Source: VAXT01 sp963698015
Lineage (GTDB): Bacteria > Actinomycetota > Thermoleophilia > Gaiellales > Gaiellaceae
Reading direction: 5' to 3'
Assembly: GCA_963698015.1 (NCBI GenBank)
Contig: OY969109.1
Span: 1,116,001 to 1,180,000 of the forward strand
Length of the DNA stretch: 64,000 nucleotides
Shown: positions 55,770 through 63,536 of the stretch, in pieces
How the letters are laid out: the number at the start of each line of letters is the position of its first letter
Position numbering within the stretch: position 1 is the stretch's first letter
Notes under the pieces: model-generated
The model's input: only the letters and a program-made list of their open reading frames with translations
Told to the model about the DNA's origin: nothing
Database searches by the model: none
Position numbers and translations under genes: made by a program

Positions 55770-56176
55770 GCCGCTTGGTGCGAGCAGCCGGCGGAGTCGT
55801 CTGGCGGCGTGGCCCGAACGGGCTCGAGGTGCTCCTGATCCACCGGCCGCGCTACGGGGACTGGAGCTTCCCGAAAGGCAAGGCGAAGGACGAGACGGAG
55901 AGCGACGAGGAAACAGCCGTCCGTGAGGTCGAGGAGGAAGTCGGCCTGCGGCTCGAACCAGGCCCCGAGCTCGAGACGACGCGGTACCGCGACTCCAAGG
56001 GCAGGCGGAAGGTCGTGCGCTACTGGGCGATGGAGCTCCCGGACGGCGACGAGCCGATTCCCGGAGACGGCGTCGATGACGTCCGTTGGGCCGAGCTCGA
56101 CGATGCAGCGCAGCAGCTGACGTGGGATCGTGACGTCGTCGTGCTCGACTCGCTCCCCGTCGAGGAGCTCGTTTGA
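55760..56176 (+). CDS. Nudix hydrolase (MutT1-like N-terminal half)
   Basis: A 138-residue Nudix protein with the box in GKAKDETESDEETAV-REVEEEVG; the Gly-to-Glu spacing is one residue longer than the consensus GX5E. It hydrolyses nucleoside di- or polyphosphates. In mycobacteria MutT1 is a Nudix domain fused to a histidine-phosphatase domain and encoded next to ppk. Here the two halves are separate genes joined by a TTGA overlap. The start may be GTG 55760 or GTG 55778; the former overlaps the CHAD stop. Confidence 0.87.
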   Translation: MGLSRLVRAAGGVVWRRGPNGLEVLLIHRPRYGDWSFPKGKAKDETESDEETAVREVEEEVGLRLEPGPELETTRYRDSKGRRKVVRYWAMELPDGDEPIPGDGVDDVRWAELDDAAQQLTWDRDVVVLDSLPVEELV

Positions 56177-56583
56177 GCCTGCTTCTGATCCGTCATGCGA
56201 CCGCGGGCGACCGCCACGCGTGGGAGGGAGACGACCGCGTGCGGCCCGTGGACGACCGGGGCCGGCTGCAGTCCGACGCCCTCGTCGACGCGCTCGCCAT
56301 GTTCCAGATCGATCGGATCGTGTGCAGCCCGTACCTGCGCTGCGTGCAGACGGTCGAGCCGCTCGCCGAGGCGCTCGGGCTCGTGATCGAGCTCGACGAG
56401 CAGCTGGGAGCGACCCGGCTGGACGAGGTGGGGGACGTGCTCGAGCGTCTGCGTGGAGAGAACGTGGCCGTCTGCACGCACGGAGACCTCCCGTGGCTCG
56501 GCGACCGGAAATTCAAGAAAGGTGCGACCTGGGTCCTGGACGGCGAGCTCGAGCCGAAGCGCTACGTCAAGGCGCCGGCTTAG
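56173..56583 (+). CDS. SixA-like histidine phosphatase (MutT1-like C-terminal half)
   Basis: A 136-residue RHG-type phosphatase. LLLIRHATAGDR has the catalytic His, VCSPYLRCVQTVEPLAEALG the substrate Arg region and VAVCTHGDLPWL the second His. Such a domain forms the C-terminal part of mycobacterial MutT1. TTG 56173 overlaps the Nudix stop by four bases. It converges with ppx with a four-base overlap. Confidence 0.85.
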   Translation: MSLLLIRHATAGDRHAWEGDDRVRPVDDRGRLQSDALVDALAMFQIDRIVCSPYLRCVQTVEPLAEALGLVIELDEQLGATRLDEVGDVLERLRGENVAVCTHGDLPWLGDRKFKKGATWVLDGELEPKRYVKAPA

Positions 56584-57458
56584 GCGGCCTGTTCTTCTAG
56601 CAGCGACTCGAGGACGGCACCCTCGCGGAGGCCGGCCCGTGCGACGACGAGCGGCATGCCCAGCCGCCGCTGCGCCTCGGACAGCACGAGCGCGCCCGCC
56701 AGCAGGGTCTGACCCCGCCAGAGCGGGAAGCCGAACCTCTCGGCGAGCTCCTCCGCGGGCGCCGAGCTGAGGACGGCCTCGGCCTTTGCGAGCTGCTTCG
56801 CGCCCAACGTTCGTCCGACGACGCGTCGCAGCGCGCGGGCCGTTCCGCCCGTGGCGACGGCGCAGCGCGGAAGCGGCGACGCGTGGCCTTCGAACGCCCG
56901 CTCGATGCTCTCCCGAAGCGCGTCGAGCTCCTGGCTCCGCGGCGGGTCGTGGACGAGGTGCCGCTGCGCGAGCCTGAGGGAACCGATGTCGAGGGTCCGG
57001 AACCAGACGGGGCCCGCAGCGGTTCCGAAAACGAGCTGCGTCGAGCCGCCGCCGACGTCGACGACGGCGATGCTCGCGGGGGGTGCCGGGAACGTCGAGA
57101 CGACGCCGGCGAACGCGAGCCGACCCTCCTCTTCTGCGCTCAGCGGCCGCACGGGCAGCCGGGTTGCAGAAGCGATCGCCTCGACCAGGTCGCTCCCGTT
57201 CCTGCCCTGTCGAGCCGGCGCGGTCACGAGCACCTCGACGCGTGCGGCTCCGAGCTTGGCCGCGTCCCTCGCGTAGCGCCGGGCGACCTGCGCGGCACGG
57301 TCGATCTTCTCGTCCGGAATCCGACCTGTGCGCTCGATGTCCCGGGCGAGCCCGACGGCGGTCCGCTCCTCCCGGAGGGGCTCGACGGAGCCGTCCTCGA
57401 GCGTCGCGACGAGGAGCCGCACGGTGTTCGAGCCGACGTCGATTGCAGCGACGCGCAT
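56580..57458 (-). CDS. ppx: exopolyphosphatase/guanosine pentaphosphatase family protein (Ppx/GppA)
   Basis: A 292-residue ASKHA-fold phosphatase that removes terminal phosphate from polyphosphate or pppGpp. P-loop 1 is AAIDVGSNTVRLLV, the acidic SAEEEGRLAFAGV follows, then P-loop 2 VVDVGGGSTQLVF and the adenosine-like GGTARALRR. It lacks the extra C-terminal domains of long Ppx, like the short mycobacterial Ppx1. It lies 43 bp downstream of ppk1 on the same strand, so it may be cotranscribed with its opposing enzyme. Confidence 0.9.
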   Translation of the reverse strand: MRVAAIDVGSNTVRLLVATLEDGSVEPLREERTAVGLARDIERTGRIPDEKIDRAAQVARRYARDAAKLGAARVEVLVTAPARQGRNGSDLVEAIASATRLPVRPLSAEEEGRLAFAGVVSTFPAPPASIAVVDVGGGSTQLVFGTAAGPVWFRTLDIGSLRLAQRHLVHDPPRSQELDALRESIERAFEGHASPLPRCAVATGGTARALRRVVGRTLGAKQLAKAEAVLSSAPAEELAERFGFPLWRGQTLLAGALVLSEAQRRLGMPLVVARAGLREGAVLESLLEEQAA

Positions 57459-57501
57459 CAGGAGGGCATCTTGATGAGTGGACAGGTCGGCATCGGGGCG
57501 C

Positions 57502-59601
57502 TCAGCTGCGTCTGGAGACGGTGCGGCGAGCGCGCGCGACGGCGTTTCGCATCAGCAACGCCTGCGCGGACACGCGGCGGTCGTCCTTCTTGGGACGCAT
57601 TCGGCGCCAGGTGCCGTTCCCGTTCAGCTCCCACGAGTTCGTGTTGTCGGACAGAAGGGCGTCGAACATGGCGTTGATCCGCTGGCGCGCTCGGATGTCG
57701 TCGACCGGCACGACGACCTCGAGCCGATGGTCGAGGTTGCGCGGCATCAGGTCTGAGCTCCCCATCAGGCACGTCGTCTTGTCTCCGGCCTCGAGCACGA
57801 AGACGCGGCTGTGTTCGAGAAAGCGGCCGACGACGCTCCTGACGCGGATGTTCTCGCTGAGGCCTTTGACCCCGGGGCGCAGCGAGCAGTTCGACCGGCA
57901 GACGATCTCGATCTCGGCCCCCGCCCCAGAGGCGTCGTACAGCGCGTCGATCACCTTCTCGTCCGTGAGTGAGTTGACCTTGATGCGGATTCGCGCCTTC
58001 TTCCCCCCATCCGCGACCTGCGCAACCGATCGGATCGCCTCGATGAGCTTCGTGCGGAGCGTGAAGGGCGCGACGAGCACCTTGCGGAACCTCTGCGGCC
58101 GCCCGAACCCGGTCATGTAGTTGAACAGGTCGGCGACGTCCGAGGCGATGCTCTCATCGGTCGTGAACAGCCCGAAATCTTCGTAGCCGCGCGCAGTTAG
58201 CGCGTGGTAGTTGCCGGTGCCGACGTGGACGTACCGCCGCAGCTCGTTTCCCTCGCGCCGGACGACGAAAATCATCTTGGCGTGCGTCTTCAAGGTCGGG
58301 AAGCCGTAGACGACGTGCACTCCCGATCGCTCCAGCGCGCGTGACCACTCGATGTTCTGCCGCTCGTCGAAGCGTGCCTTCAGCTCGACGAGGCAGACGG
58401 TCTGCTTGCCGGCGTCTGCGGCCTCGATCAGGGCGGGAACGAGCGGCGACTCGTCGCTCGTGCGGTACACCGTCGTCTTGATCGCGATCACGTCCGGATC
58501 GCGCGCCGCGGCCTGGACGAACGTCTCGACGCTCGTCACGAACGACTCGTAGGGGAGGTGGACGAGAATGTCCCCGCGCTTGATCTCGTCGAAGAGCTCG
58601 CCGTCCGTGGTCGGGACCGCGAGGCGCGGCTGGGTCACGCCCCGCCAGCGCTCCTCCTTGAGATCGGGACGGTCGAGGTCGACGATCTGGTTGAGGTCGG
58701 CGAGGTCGAGCAGCCCGTCGACGCGGTAGACCTGGTCGTCGCGCGCACCGAGGCCCGCCTTGATGCGCCTCAGCATCTCGTCGGACATCGACTCGGAGAT
58801 CTCGACGCGGACCGTGCCTCCGAACCGCCGTCGCTGCAACTCCAGCTCGACCGCTTCCAGCAGGTCATCCGCTTCGTCGGAGACCTCGAAATCGGCGTCC
58901 CTCGTGACGCGGAACGGCGCGCATTCGGAGATCTCCATCTTCGGGAAGAGCGACGTGAGCGAGTATGTGATCACGTGCTCCAGGGGCAGATAAAGGTGGC
59001 GCTTCCCGACGCCGATGAAGCGCGGCAGGAGCTCGGGAACCTTCACTCGCGCGAAGCGTTCCTCGCCGGTCTTAGGATCCCGGACGAACACGCCGAGCGA
59101 CAGCGACAGAGCGGAGATGTACGGAAACGGCTGGCCCGGTCCGACGGCGAGCGGAGTCAGCACGGGATAGATCTCCCGGTCGAAGAGCGCCGCGAGCTCC
59201 TCGAGCTCCTTCTCGGAGCAGTCCGCGATCCGGCCGATGAGGATCCCTTCCTTCTCGAGCGCCGGGCGCAGCTCCCGCTTCCAGAGGCTCGACTGCTCGG
59301 CCGACAGCGCGAGCACCCGCTCGCGGATCTCGGCCAGCGTCTGCTGCGGCGTGCGTCCGTCCAGAGAGTGAACCGTGAGCCCCGACGCGTCCTGGCCCAT
59401 GAGGCCGCTGACGCGCACCGCAAAGAACTCGTCGAGGTGCTGGGAGAACCTCGAGCAGAATGTCAGGCGCTCGAGGAGCGGGAGACTCGGGTCGGCAGCG
59501 AGCTCGAGGACGCGCGCGTTGAAGTCCAGCGAGGACAGCTCGCGGTTGAGGAACCGCTCCGGCCCCTTGACGGAGGCTTTCTCCTTCTCCACGGTCGTCA
59601 C
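57502..59601 (-). CDS. ppk1: polyphosphate kinase 1
   Basis: It makes polyphosphate from ATP at the membrane. The 699-residue product has the full PPK1 layout: N-domain (RFLNRELSSLDFNARVLELA), head domain, and two PLD-like catalytic domains. The autophosphorylated His lies in RRYVHVGTGNYHALTARGYE and the second essential His in FLEHSRVFVLEAG; IKTTVYRTS and LVELKARFDE are further signatures. GTG 59601 overlaps the response-regulator stop (TAGTG), so ppk1 translation is coupled to it. The expected regulation is phosphate starvation through the PHO box at 60375-60403. Confidence 0.94.
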   Translation of the reverse strand: MTTVEKEKASVKGPERFLNRELSSLDFNARVLELAADPSLPLLERLTFCSRFSQHLDEFFAVRVSGLMGQDASGLTVHSLDGRTPQQTLAEIRERVLALSAEQSSLWKRELRPALEKEGILIGRIADCSEKELEELAALFDREIYPVLTPLAVGPGQPFPYISALSLSLGVFVRDPKTGEERFARVKVPELLPRFIGVGKRHLYLPLEHVITYSLTSLFPKMEISECAPFRVTRDADFEVSDEADDLLEAVELELQRRRFGGTVRVEISESMSDEMLRRIKAGLGARDDQVYRVDGLLDLADLNQIVDLDRPDLKEERWRGVTQPRLAVPTTDGELFDEIKRGDILVHLPYESFVTSVETFVQAAARDPDVIAIKTTVYRTSDESPLVPALIEAADAGKQTVCLVELKARFDERQNIEWSRALERSGVHVVYGFPTLKTHAKMIFVVRREGNELRRYVHVGTGNYHALTARGYEDFGLFTTDESIASDVADLFNYMTGFGRPQRFRKVLVAPFTLRTKLIEAIRSVAQVADGGKKARIRIKVNSLTDEKVIDALYDASGAGAEIEIVCRSNCSLRPGVKGLSENIRVRSVVGRFLEHSRVFVLEAGDKTTCLMGSSDLMPRNLDHRLEVVVPVDDIRARQRINAMFDALLSDNTNSWELNGNGTWRRMRPKKDDRRVSAQALLMRNAVARARRTVSRRS

Positions 59602-60326
59602 TAGCCCGACCGCGCCTCGACGGTTGCCTCCCCCTTGGGTTGTGCTTCCAGCTTGTAGCCCACGCCATACCGAGTGTGAACGAACGAGTGCCGCGGCGCA
59701 CGTTTGTCGATCTTCTCGCGCAGCTTGCGGACGAAGACGTCGACCGTCCGGTCGCGCCTCGTCAGCCGGCGGCCCCAGATCTTCTGCAGCAGCTCGTCCC
59801 TCGTCAGGACGCGGCCCTGCTCGGATGCGAGGGCGTAGAGGAGCCGGAACTCGGTCGGCGTCAGCGCCACGTTCTCGCCGTCGACATAGGCCTGAAAGCT
59901 TCGCGGGTCGACGACGAGCTCCTCGATCTCGATCGTCTCGCCGCGCTGCACCTCCTGGGCGCGAACGCCTCTGCGGGCGGCGACGCGCACTCGCGCCACG
60001 AGCTCGGACATCGAGAACGGCTTGACGAGGTAGTCGTCGGCTCCGATCTCGAGCGCGTGCACCCGGTCCTGCTCGCTGCCGCGGGCGCTCACGACGACGA
60101 TCGGCGTGCCGATGCCCTCGGCCCGCGCGGTCTCGATCAGCTTCCACCCGTCGAGGAGCGGCAGCATCAGATCGAGGACGCAGACGTCGGGTTGCTCGAA
60201 GCGCAGGCGTGCGAGCCCGGCCTCGCCGTTGCCCATCCACAAAGGGTCGAATCCGGCCTCCGCGAGATGCGTGGCCATCCCCTTCGCGATCAGCTCGTCG
60301 TCCTCGACGATCAAGACCCTGGGCAT
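59601..60326 (-). CDS. OmpR/PhoB-type response regulator
   Basis: A 241-residue two-domain regulator. The receiver has EDDE acidic pocket, phospho-acceptor Asp in CVLDLMLPLLDG, Thr/Ser in VVVSARG and Lys in YLVKPFS. The winged-helix DNA-binding domain ends with TVDVFVRKLREKIDKR and TRYGVGYKLE. No sensor kinase gene lies next to it in the window. The coupling to ppk1, nearby pst genes and an upstream PHO box suggest a PhoP/PhoB role in phosphate control. Confidence 0.9.
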   Translation of the reverse strand: MPRVLIVEDDELIAKGMATHLAEAGFDPLWMGNGEAGLARLRFEQPDVCVLDLMLPLLDGWKLIETARAEGIGTPIVVVSARGSEQDRVHALEIGADDYLVKPFSMSELVARVRVAARRGVRAQEVQRGETIEIEELVVDPRSFQAYVDGENVALTPTEFRLLYALASEQGRVLTRDELLQKIWGRRLTRRDRTVDVFVRKLREKIDKRAPRHSFVHTRYGVGYKLEAQPKGEATVEARSG

Positions 60327-60686
60327 TGCTTTACAAACTCTTCATGCTCATCGCTCCGCCTGGGGTAGAAGCGTGGTGAACGGGCTGTAACCGAGTGGTG
60401 AAGGCGCTTCTCCTACGCACTTGGCATGGGCGAGAGCGTCGGTTCGTTTGCCGTCGGCGGGCGTGCTTTGCGTCGCGGAAAGTGCGCAGCATTTTCCGCG
60501 AGTCCCGGGCCAGTGGCCCGGGACCACGAGGAACGGCCCCGCGTCCGGAGCCGTCCCCCTCCCCCGTCGGACCGGAAATCAGGGCTTTGCCGTGAGCCGG
60601 TCCTTCTGCGGAGAGTCTCCACGTCGAGCCGCCTGTGATGGGAATCGGGGTGGTGAAGAACGCGTGAGAAGTTGGGTCGAGACGAG
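60327..60686. other. 360-bp intergenic region with PHO box and two stacked hairpins
   Basis: No supportable gene. It contains the PHO box (60375-60403). Then come two adjacent hairpins: TCGCGGAAA/TTTCCGCGA (60473-60481 with 60493-60501) and GTCCCGGGCC/GGCCCGGGAC (60502-60511 with 60515-60524, three-base loop). The second could end the ATP-grasp gene transcript from the right. The pair could also be part of a small RNA. Confidence 0.5.
60375..60403 (-). promoter_or_regulatory. PHO box: three 11-bp direct repeats upstream of the response regulator
   Basis: On the minus strand CTTCACC (60397-60403), GGTTACA (60386-60392) and GTTCACC (60375-60381) are spaced exactly 11 bp. GTTCACC with 11-bp period is the actinobacterial PhoP consensus. 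The array ends 49 bases before the start codon. Confidence 0.7.
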
Positions 60687-61553
60687 CTAGCCGAGCGACG
60701 CGATCGCTGTCTGCGGACGGCTCATGACCGCGTCGACGAGGGACTTCATCGCTGCGGCGAAGATGTCGCTGCCGAGCGAGTACTCGTCGTTGAACTCGAC
60801 TGCGCCGTTCAGCTCGATCACGGCCCAGCCGTCGCCCGCGATCGGCAGCAGGTCGACGCCGACCAGATCCGCTCCCACCGCGGCCGCGGCGGCCAGCGCG
60901 AGCTCGATCGCCGGGCGCGGAGGATCCGCGTGCTGGCGCTCCGCTCCGAGCGCGACGTTCGTCCTCCACTCGCCCTCGGCGGCCTGCCGGCGCACCGCGC
61001 CGACGACCTGCCCGGCCGAGATGACGATGCGCATATCGTGGCCCAGCGGCGGAATGAGCTCCTGCATGAGCACTCCGTGCGTCCGGAACCACGGCCGCTC
61101 CGAGATCTCTTCGAGCGCTTCGGTCAGCTGTCTGCTGGTCGTGCACAGCATCACGTCGCTGCCCCACGACCCGAACCGTGGCTTGAGCACGACCGGAAGC
61201 TCGATCGTCCCGACGTCCCCGGCGCCCTCGAAGTGGATCGTGCGCGGATGCGGCAGCCCGGCGGCCTCCAGCAGGCGCGACGTCTGGAGCTTGTCGTGTG
61301 TCGCCATCAGTGCGCTGAGCGGATTGAGGACCGGGATCCCCTCGTTCTCGAGGAGCCCGACCTCCCAGCTGCCGGTCTCCATCCCGTCCAGGCTGCGCAG
61401 CACGTCGAGACGCGCCAGCGCCGCATCGCCCGGGCCGAGCCACCCGCGGATCCGCGAGGGGCGGACGATCTCCGCCTGGACGCCCGGCGGCGCCGCCTCG
61501 ACGAGTCTCAGGTTCGTTTCGCTCTCGCTATGTGCGACCAGGGCGACGCGCAT
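60687..61553 (-). CDS. RimK-like ATP-grasp ligase
   Basis: A 288-residue ATP-grasp protein. After a Rossmann-like N-terminus come TARGET-like ATHDKLQTSRLLEAAGLPHP (ATP-grasp start), the ATP-binding LPVVLKPRFGSWGSDV, MQELIPPLGHDMRIVISAGQ and the metal-binding AVIELNGAVEFND. The family (RimK/LysX/GshB-like) joins amino acids to carboxylates, for example Glu tails or LysW-based biosynthesis; the substrate is unknown. ATG 61553 begins the family domain; a longer TTG-started frame has no similarity. It is flanked by two hairpin regions and seems monocistronic. Confidence 0.83.
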   Translation of the reverse strand: MRVALVAHSESETNLRLVEAAPPGVQAEIVRPSRIRGWLGPGDAALARLDVLRSLDGMETGSWEVGLLENEGIPVLNPLSALMATHDKLQTSRLLEAAGLPHPRTIHFEGAGDVGTIELPVVLKPRFGSWGSDVMLCTTSRQLTEALEEISERPWFRTHGVLMQELIPPLGHDMRIVISAGQVVGAVRRQAAEGEWRTNVALGAERQHADPPRPAIELALAAAAAVGADLVGVDLLPIAGDGWAVIELNGAVEFNDEYSLGSDIFAAAMKSLVDAVMSRPQTAIASLG

Positions 61554-61659
61554 GGCAGCACATTGTGCGTGCTCGGGACCGGAAAAACCAGGGCAATCCA
61601 TCTTTTCACCACTTGGCCTCCACCTCGCCAAGCGTTTCACCTCTGGTTTAGCCGAATCG

Positions 61660-61691
61660 GCCATTTCTCGCCCTCACCTGCGAGAAATGGC
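61660..61691 (-). terminator. 12-bp stem hairpin after pstB
   Basis: GCCATTTCTCGC (61660-61671) and GCGAGAAATGGC (61680-61691) form a perfect 12-bp stem with an eight-base loop, 50 bases past the pstB stop. It probably ends the pst transcript; no T-run follows. Confidence 0.6.
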
Positions 61692-61740
61692 GAAGCCGAC
61701 GGCGATAGCCCTGGGCGAGCCCGCGAAAGGGTGCGTCGGC

Positions 61741-62637
61741 CTACCCGAAGCGGCCGGTGACGTAGTCCTCGGTCCGGCTGTCCTTGGGCTGCGTGAAGAT
61801 CGCTTGCGTGTCGTCGTACTCGACGAGCACGCCCGAGCGGTGGCCTTCCTCGCCCTTGCTGATGCTGAAGAACGCGGTCATGTCCGCCACGCGCGCGGCC
61901 TGCTGCATGTTGTGTGTGACGACGACGATCGTGTAGTCGCGCTTCAGCTCGTGCATCAGGTCCTCGATCCGCGTCGTCGCGATCGGGTCGAGCGCCGATG
62001 CAGGCTCGTCCATGAGGATCACGTCGGGCTCGATCGCGAGGCAGCGGGCGATGCAGAGCCGCTGCTGCTGGCCGCCGGAGAGCGACCAGGCGCTCCGCTT
62101 GAGCCGGTCCTTGACCTCGTCCCAGAGCGCGGCGCGCCGGAGCGCCTTCTCCACGCGCGCGTCGAGGTCGTCCTTCAGGCCGAGGATTCTCGGGCCGTAG
62201 GCGACGTTCTCGTAGATCGACTTCGGGAACGGGTTCGGCCGCTGGAAGACCATGCCGATGCGCCGGCGGACGCCGACCGGGTCGATGTTCCTCGCCTGGA
62301 GGTCGATGTCGTGGTACAGGATGCGGCCCTCGGTCTTGAAGTTCGGGATCACGTCGTTCATCCGGTTCAGGCAGCGGATGAACGTGCTCTTGCCGCAGCC
62401 CGACGGGCCGATGATCGCCGTCACCATCCGCTGGTAGATCTCGAACGTGACATCGCGGATCGCCGGTGCGTTGCCGTAGAACGCGGTCAGGTTCTCGATG
62501 CCGAAGACCCGGTCGCGCGCCATCGTCTCCGCGGGCGGCTTGGCCGCCAGCAGGGACGGGTCGATCGCGCTCGGGAGCCCGGTGCGCTCTGGGGGATCCT
62601 GCACGCTGATGTCCAAAGGGTAGTTGACGTCGGTCAT
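61741..62637 (-). CDS. pstB: phosphate ABC transporter ATP-binding protein
   Basis: A 298-residue ATPase of the high-affinity phosphate importer. Walker A IIGPSGCGKSTFIRCLNRMN is the PstB-specific form, with MVFQRPNPFPKSIYENVAYG as Q-loop, LSGGQQQRLCIARCLA as signature, VILMDEPASALDP as Walker B and VVVTHNMQQAARV as H-loop. The N-terminus is about 40 residues longer than usual. ATG 62637 overlaps pstA by four bases. Confidence 0.95.
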   Translation of the reverse strand: MTDVNYPLDISVQDPPERTGLPSAIDPSLLAAKPPAETMARDRVFGIENLTAFYGNAPAIRDVTFEIYQRMVTAIIGPSGCGKSTFIRCLNRMNDVIPNFKTEGRILYHDIDLQARNIDPVGVRRRIGMVFQRPNPFPKSIYENVAYGPRILGLKDDLDARVEKALRRAALWDEVKDRLKRSAWSLSGGQQQRLCIARCLAIEPDVILMDEPASALDPIATTRIEDLMHELKRDYTIVVVTHNMQQAARVADMTAFFSISKGEEGHRSGVLVEYDDTQAIFTQPKDSRTEDYVTGRFG

Positions 62638-63536
62638 CTTTCTCCTTTCAGGCGCCGGACGCTCCTATCTGCAAACCAGCGTGCGATCAGGCTGGCGATG
62701 AGGATGATTCCGATCAGGACCGCGGCGGCGCCCCACGCCTGCTCGTGGAGAACCGGGTCGGCCTGCTCGGCCGAGGTGAAGATGAACATCGGGATCGAGG
62801 CGATGGGCTGCGTGGGGTCGTAGCTGACCGAGTCGCTGTAGAGCGCGCTCGTGAAGAGGAGCGGCGCCGTCTCGCCGGCCGCACGCGCGGTGGCGAGGGT
62901 CGCGCCGGTGACGATTCCGCCCACCGCCTGCGGGAGGACGACGCTCAGGGTCGTTCGCCATTTGGCGGCGCCGAGCGCGAGGCTCGCCTCGCGCATCGAG
63001 GACGGGACCAGCGCTAACACTTCCTGGGTGGAGCGGGCGATCATCGGCACCATCAGGATGGCGAGTGCGAAGCTCGCCTTCCACGCCGCCTGGCCGTGGC
63101 CGACGACGACGAAGATGAAGACGAAGATGCCGAGCACGATCGCCGGGATCCCGTTCAGCACGTCGAAGGCGAGCGTGAGCACGCCGGCCAGCTTCCGGGG
63201 CGCGAGCTCGTTCAGGTAGATCGCGGTCAGCACGCCTACGGGCAGCGCCATGAGGAGCGCGATGCCGATGATGATCAGCGTTCCGATGATCGCGCTCGAG
63301 ATCCCCGACGCGGGACGCGGCCCGAAGCCCGTGTAGATAGCGGGCGTCTTCGTGAAGAAGTCGACGTTGATCGCGGCCCAGCCCTGTCTCACGACCGAGC
63401 TGACGACGATGATCAACAACGCGACGGCGAGCAGAGCGGCTGCGGTCGCGGCGCCCTCGACCAGCCTGTTCACGATCCGACGGCGGCGCATGCGCTCGCT
63501 GCGGAAGAGATCGGCGGTCGGGGTGTTCGCGCTCAT
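62634..63536 (-). CDS. pstA: phosphate ABC transporter permease PstA
   Basis: A 300-residue permease with about six helices. It shows the PstA-type segments FGPRPASGISSAIIGTL, ALPVGVLTAIYLNELAP, FDVLNGIPAIVLGIFVF and the EAA loop REASLALGAAKWRTTLSVVL; RAAGETAPLLFTSA is near-invariant. ATG 63536 overlaps the pstC stop by one base (TGATG). Confidence 0.95.
   Translation of the reverse strand: MSANTPTADLFRSERMRRRRIVNRLVEGAATAAALLAVALLIIVVSSVVRQGWAAINVDFFTKTPAIYTGFGPRPASGISSAIIGTLIIIGIALLMALPVGVLTAIYLNELAPRKLAGVLTLAFDVLNGIPAIVLGIFVFIFVVVGHGQAAWKASFALAILMVPMIARSTQEVLALVPSSMREASLALGAAKWRTTLSVVLPQAVGGIVTGATLATARAAGETAPLLFTSALYSDSVSYDPTQPIASIPMFIFTSAEQADPVLHEQAWGAAAVLIGIILIASLIARWFADRSVRRLKGER

Noticed and set aside
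60395..60690. Short overlapping frames between the response regulator and the ATP-grasp gene.
   Set aside because: They are Arg-rich, overlap in several frames on both strands and coincide with hairpins; no ribosome site or family match.
61604..61641. TTTCACC-like words upstream of the ATP-grasp gene as a second PHO box.
   Set aside because: The spacing (14 and 17 bp) does not follow the 11-bp period and the middle word is poor.
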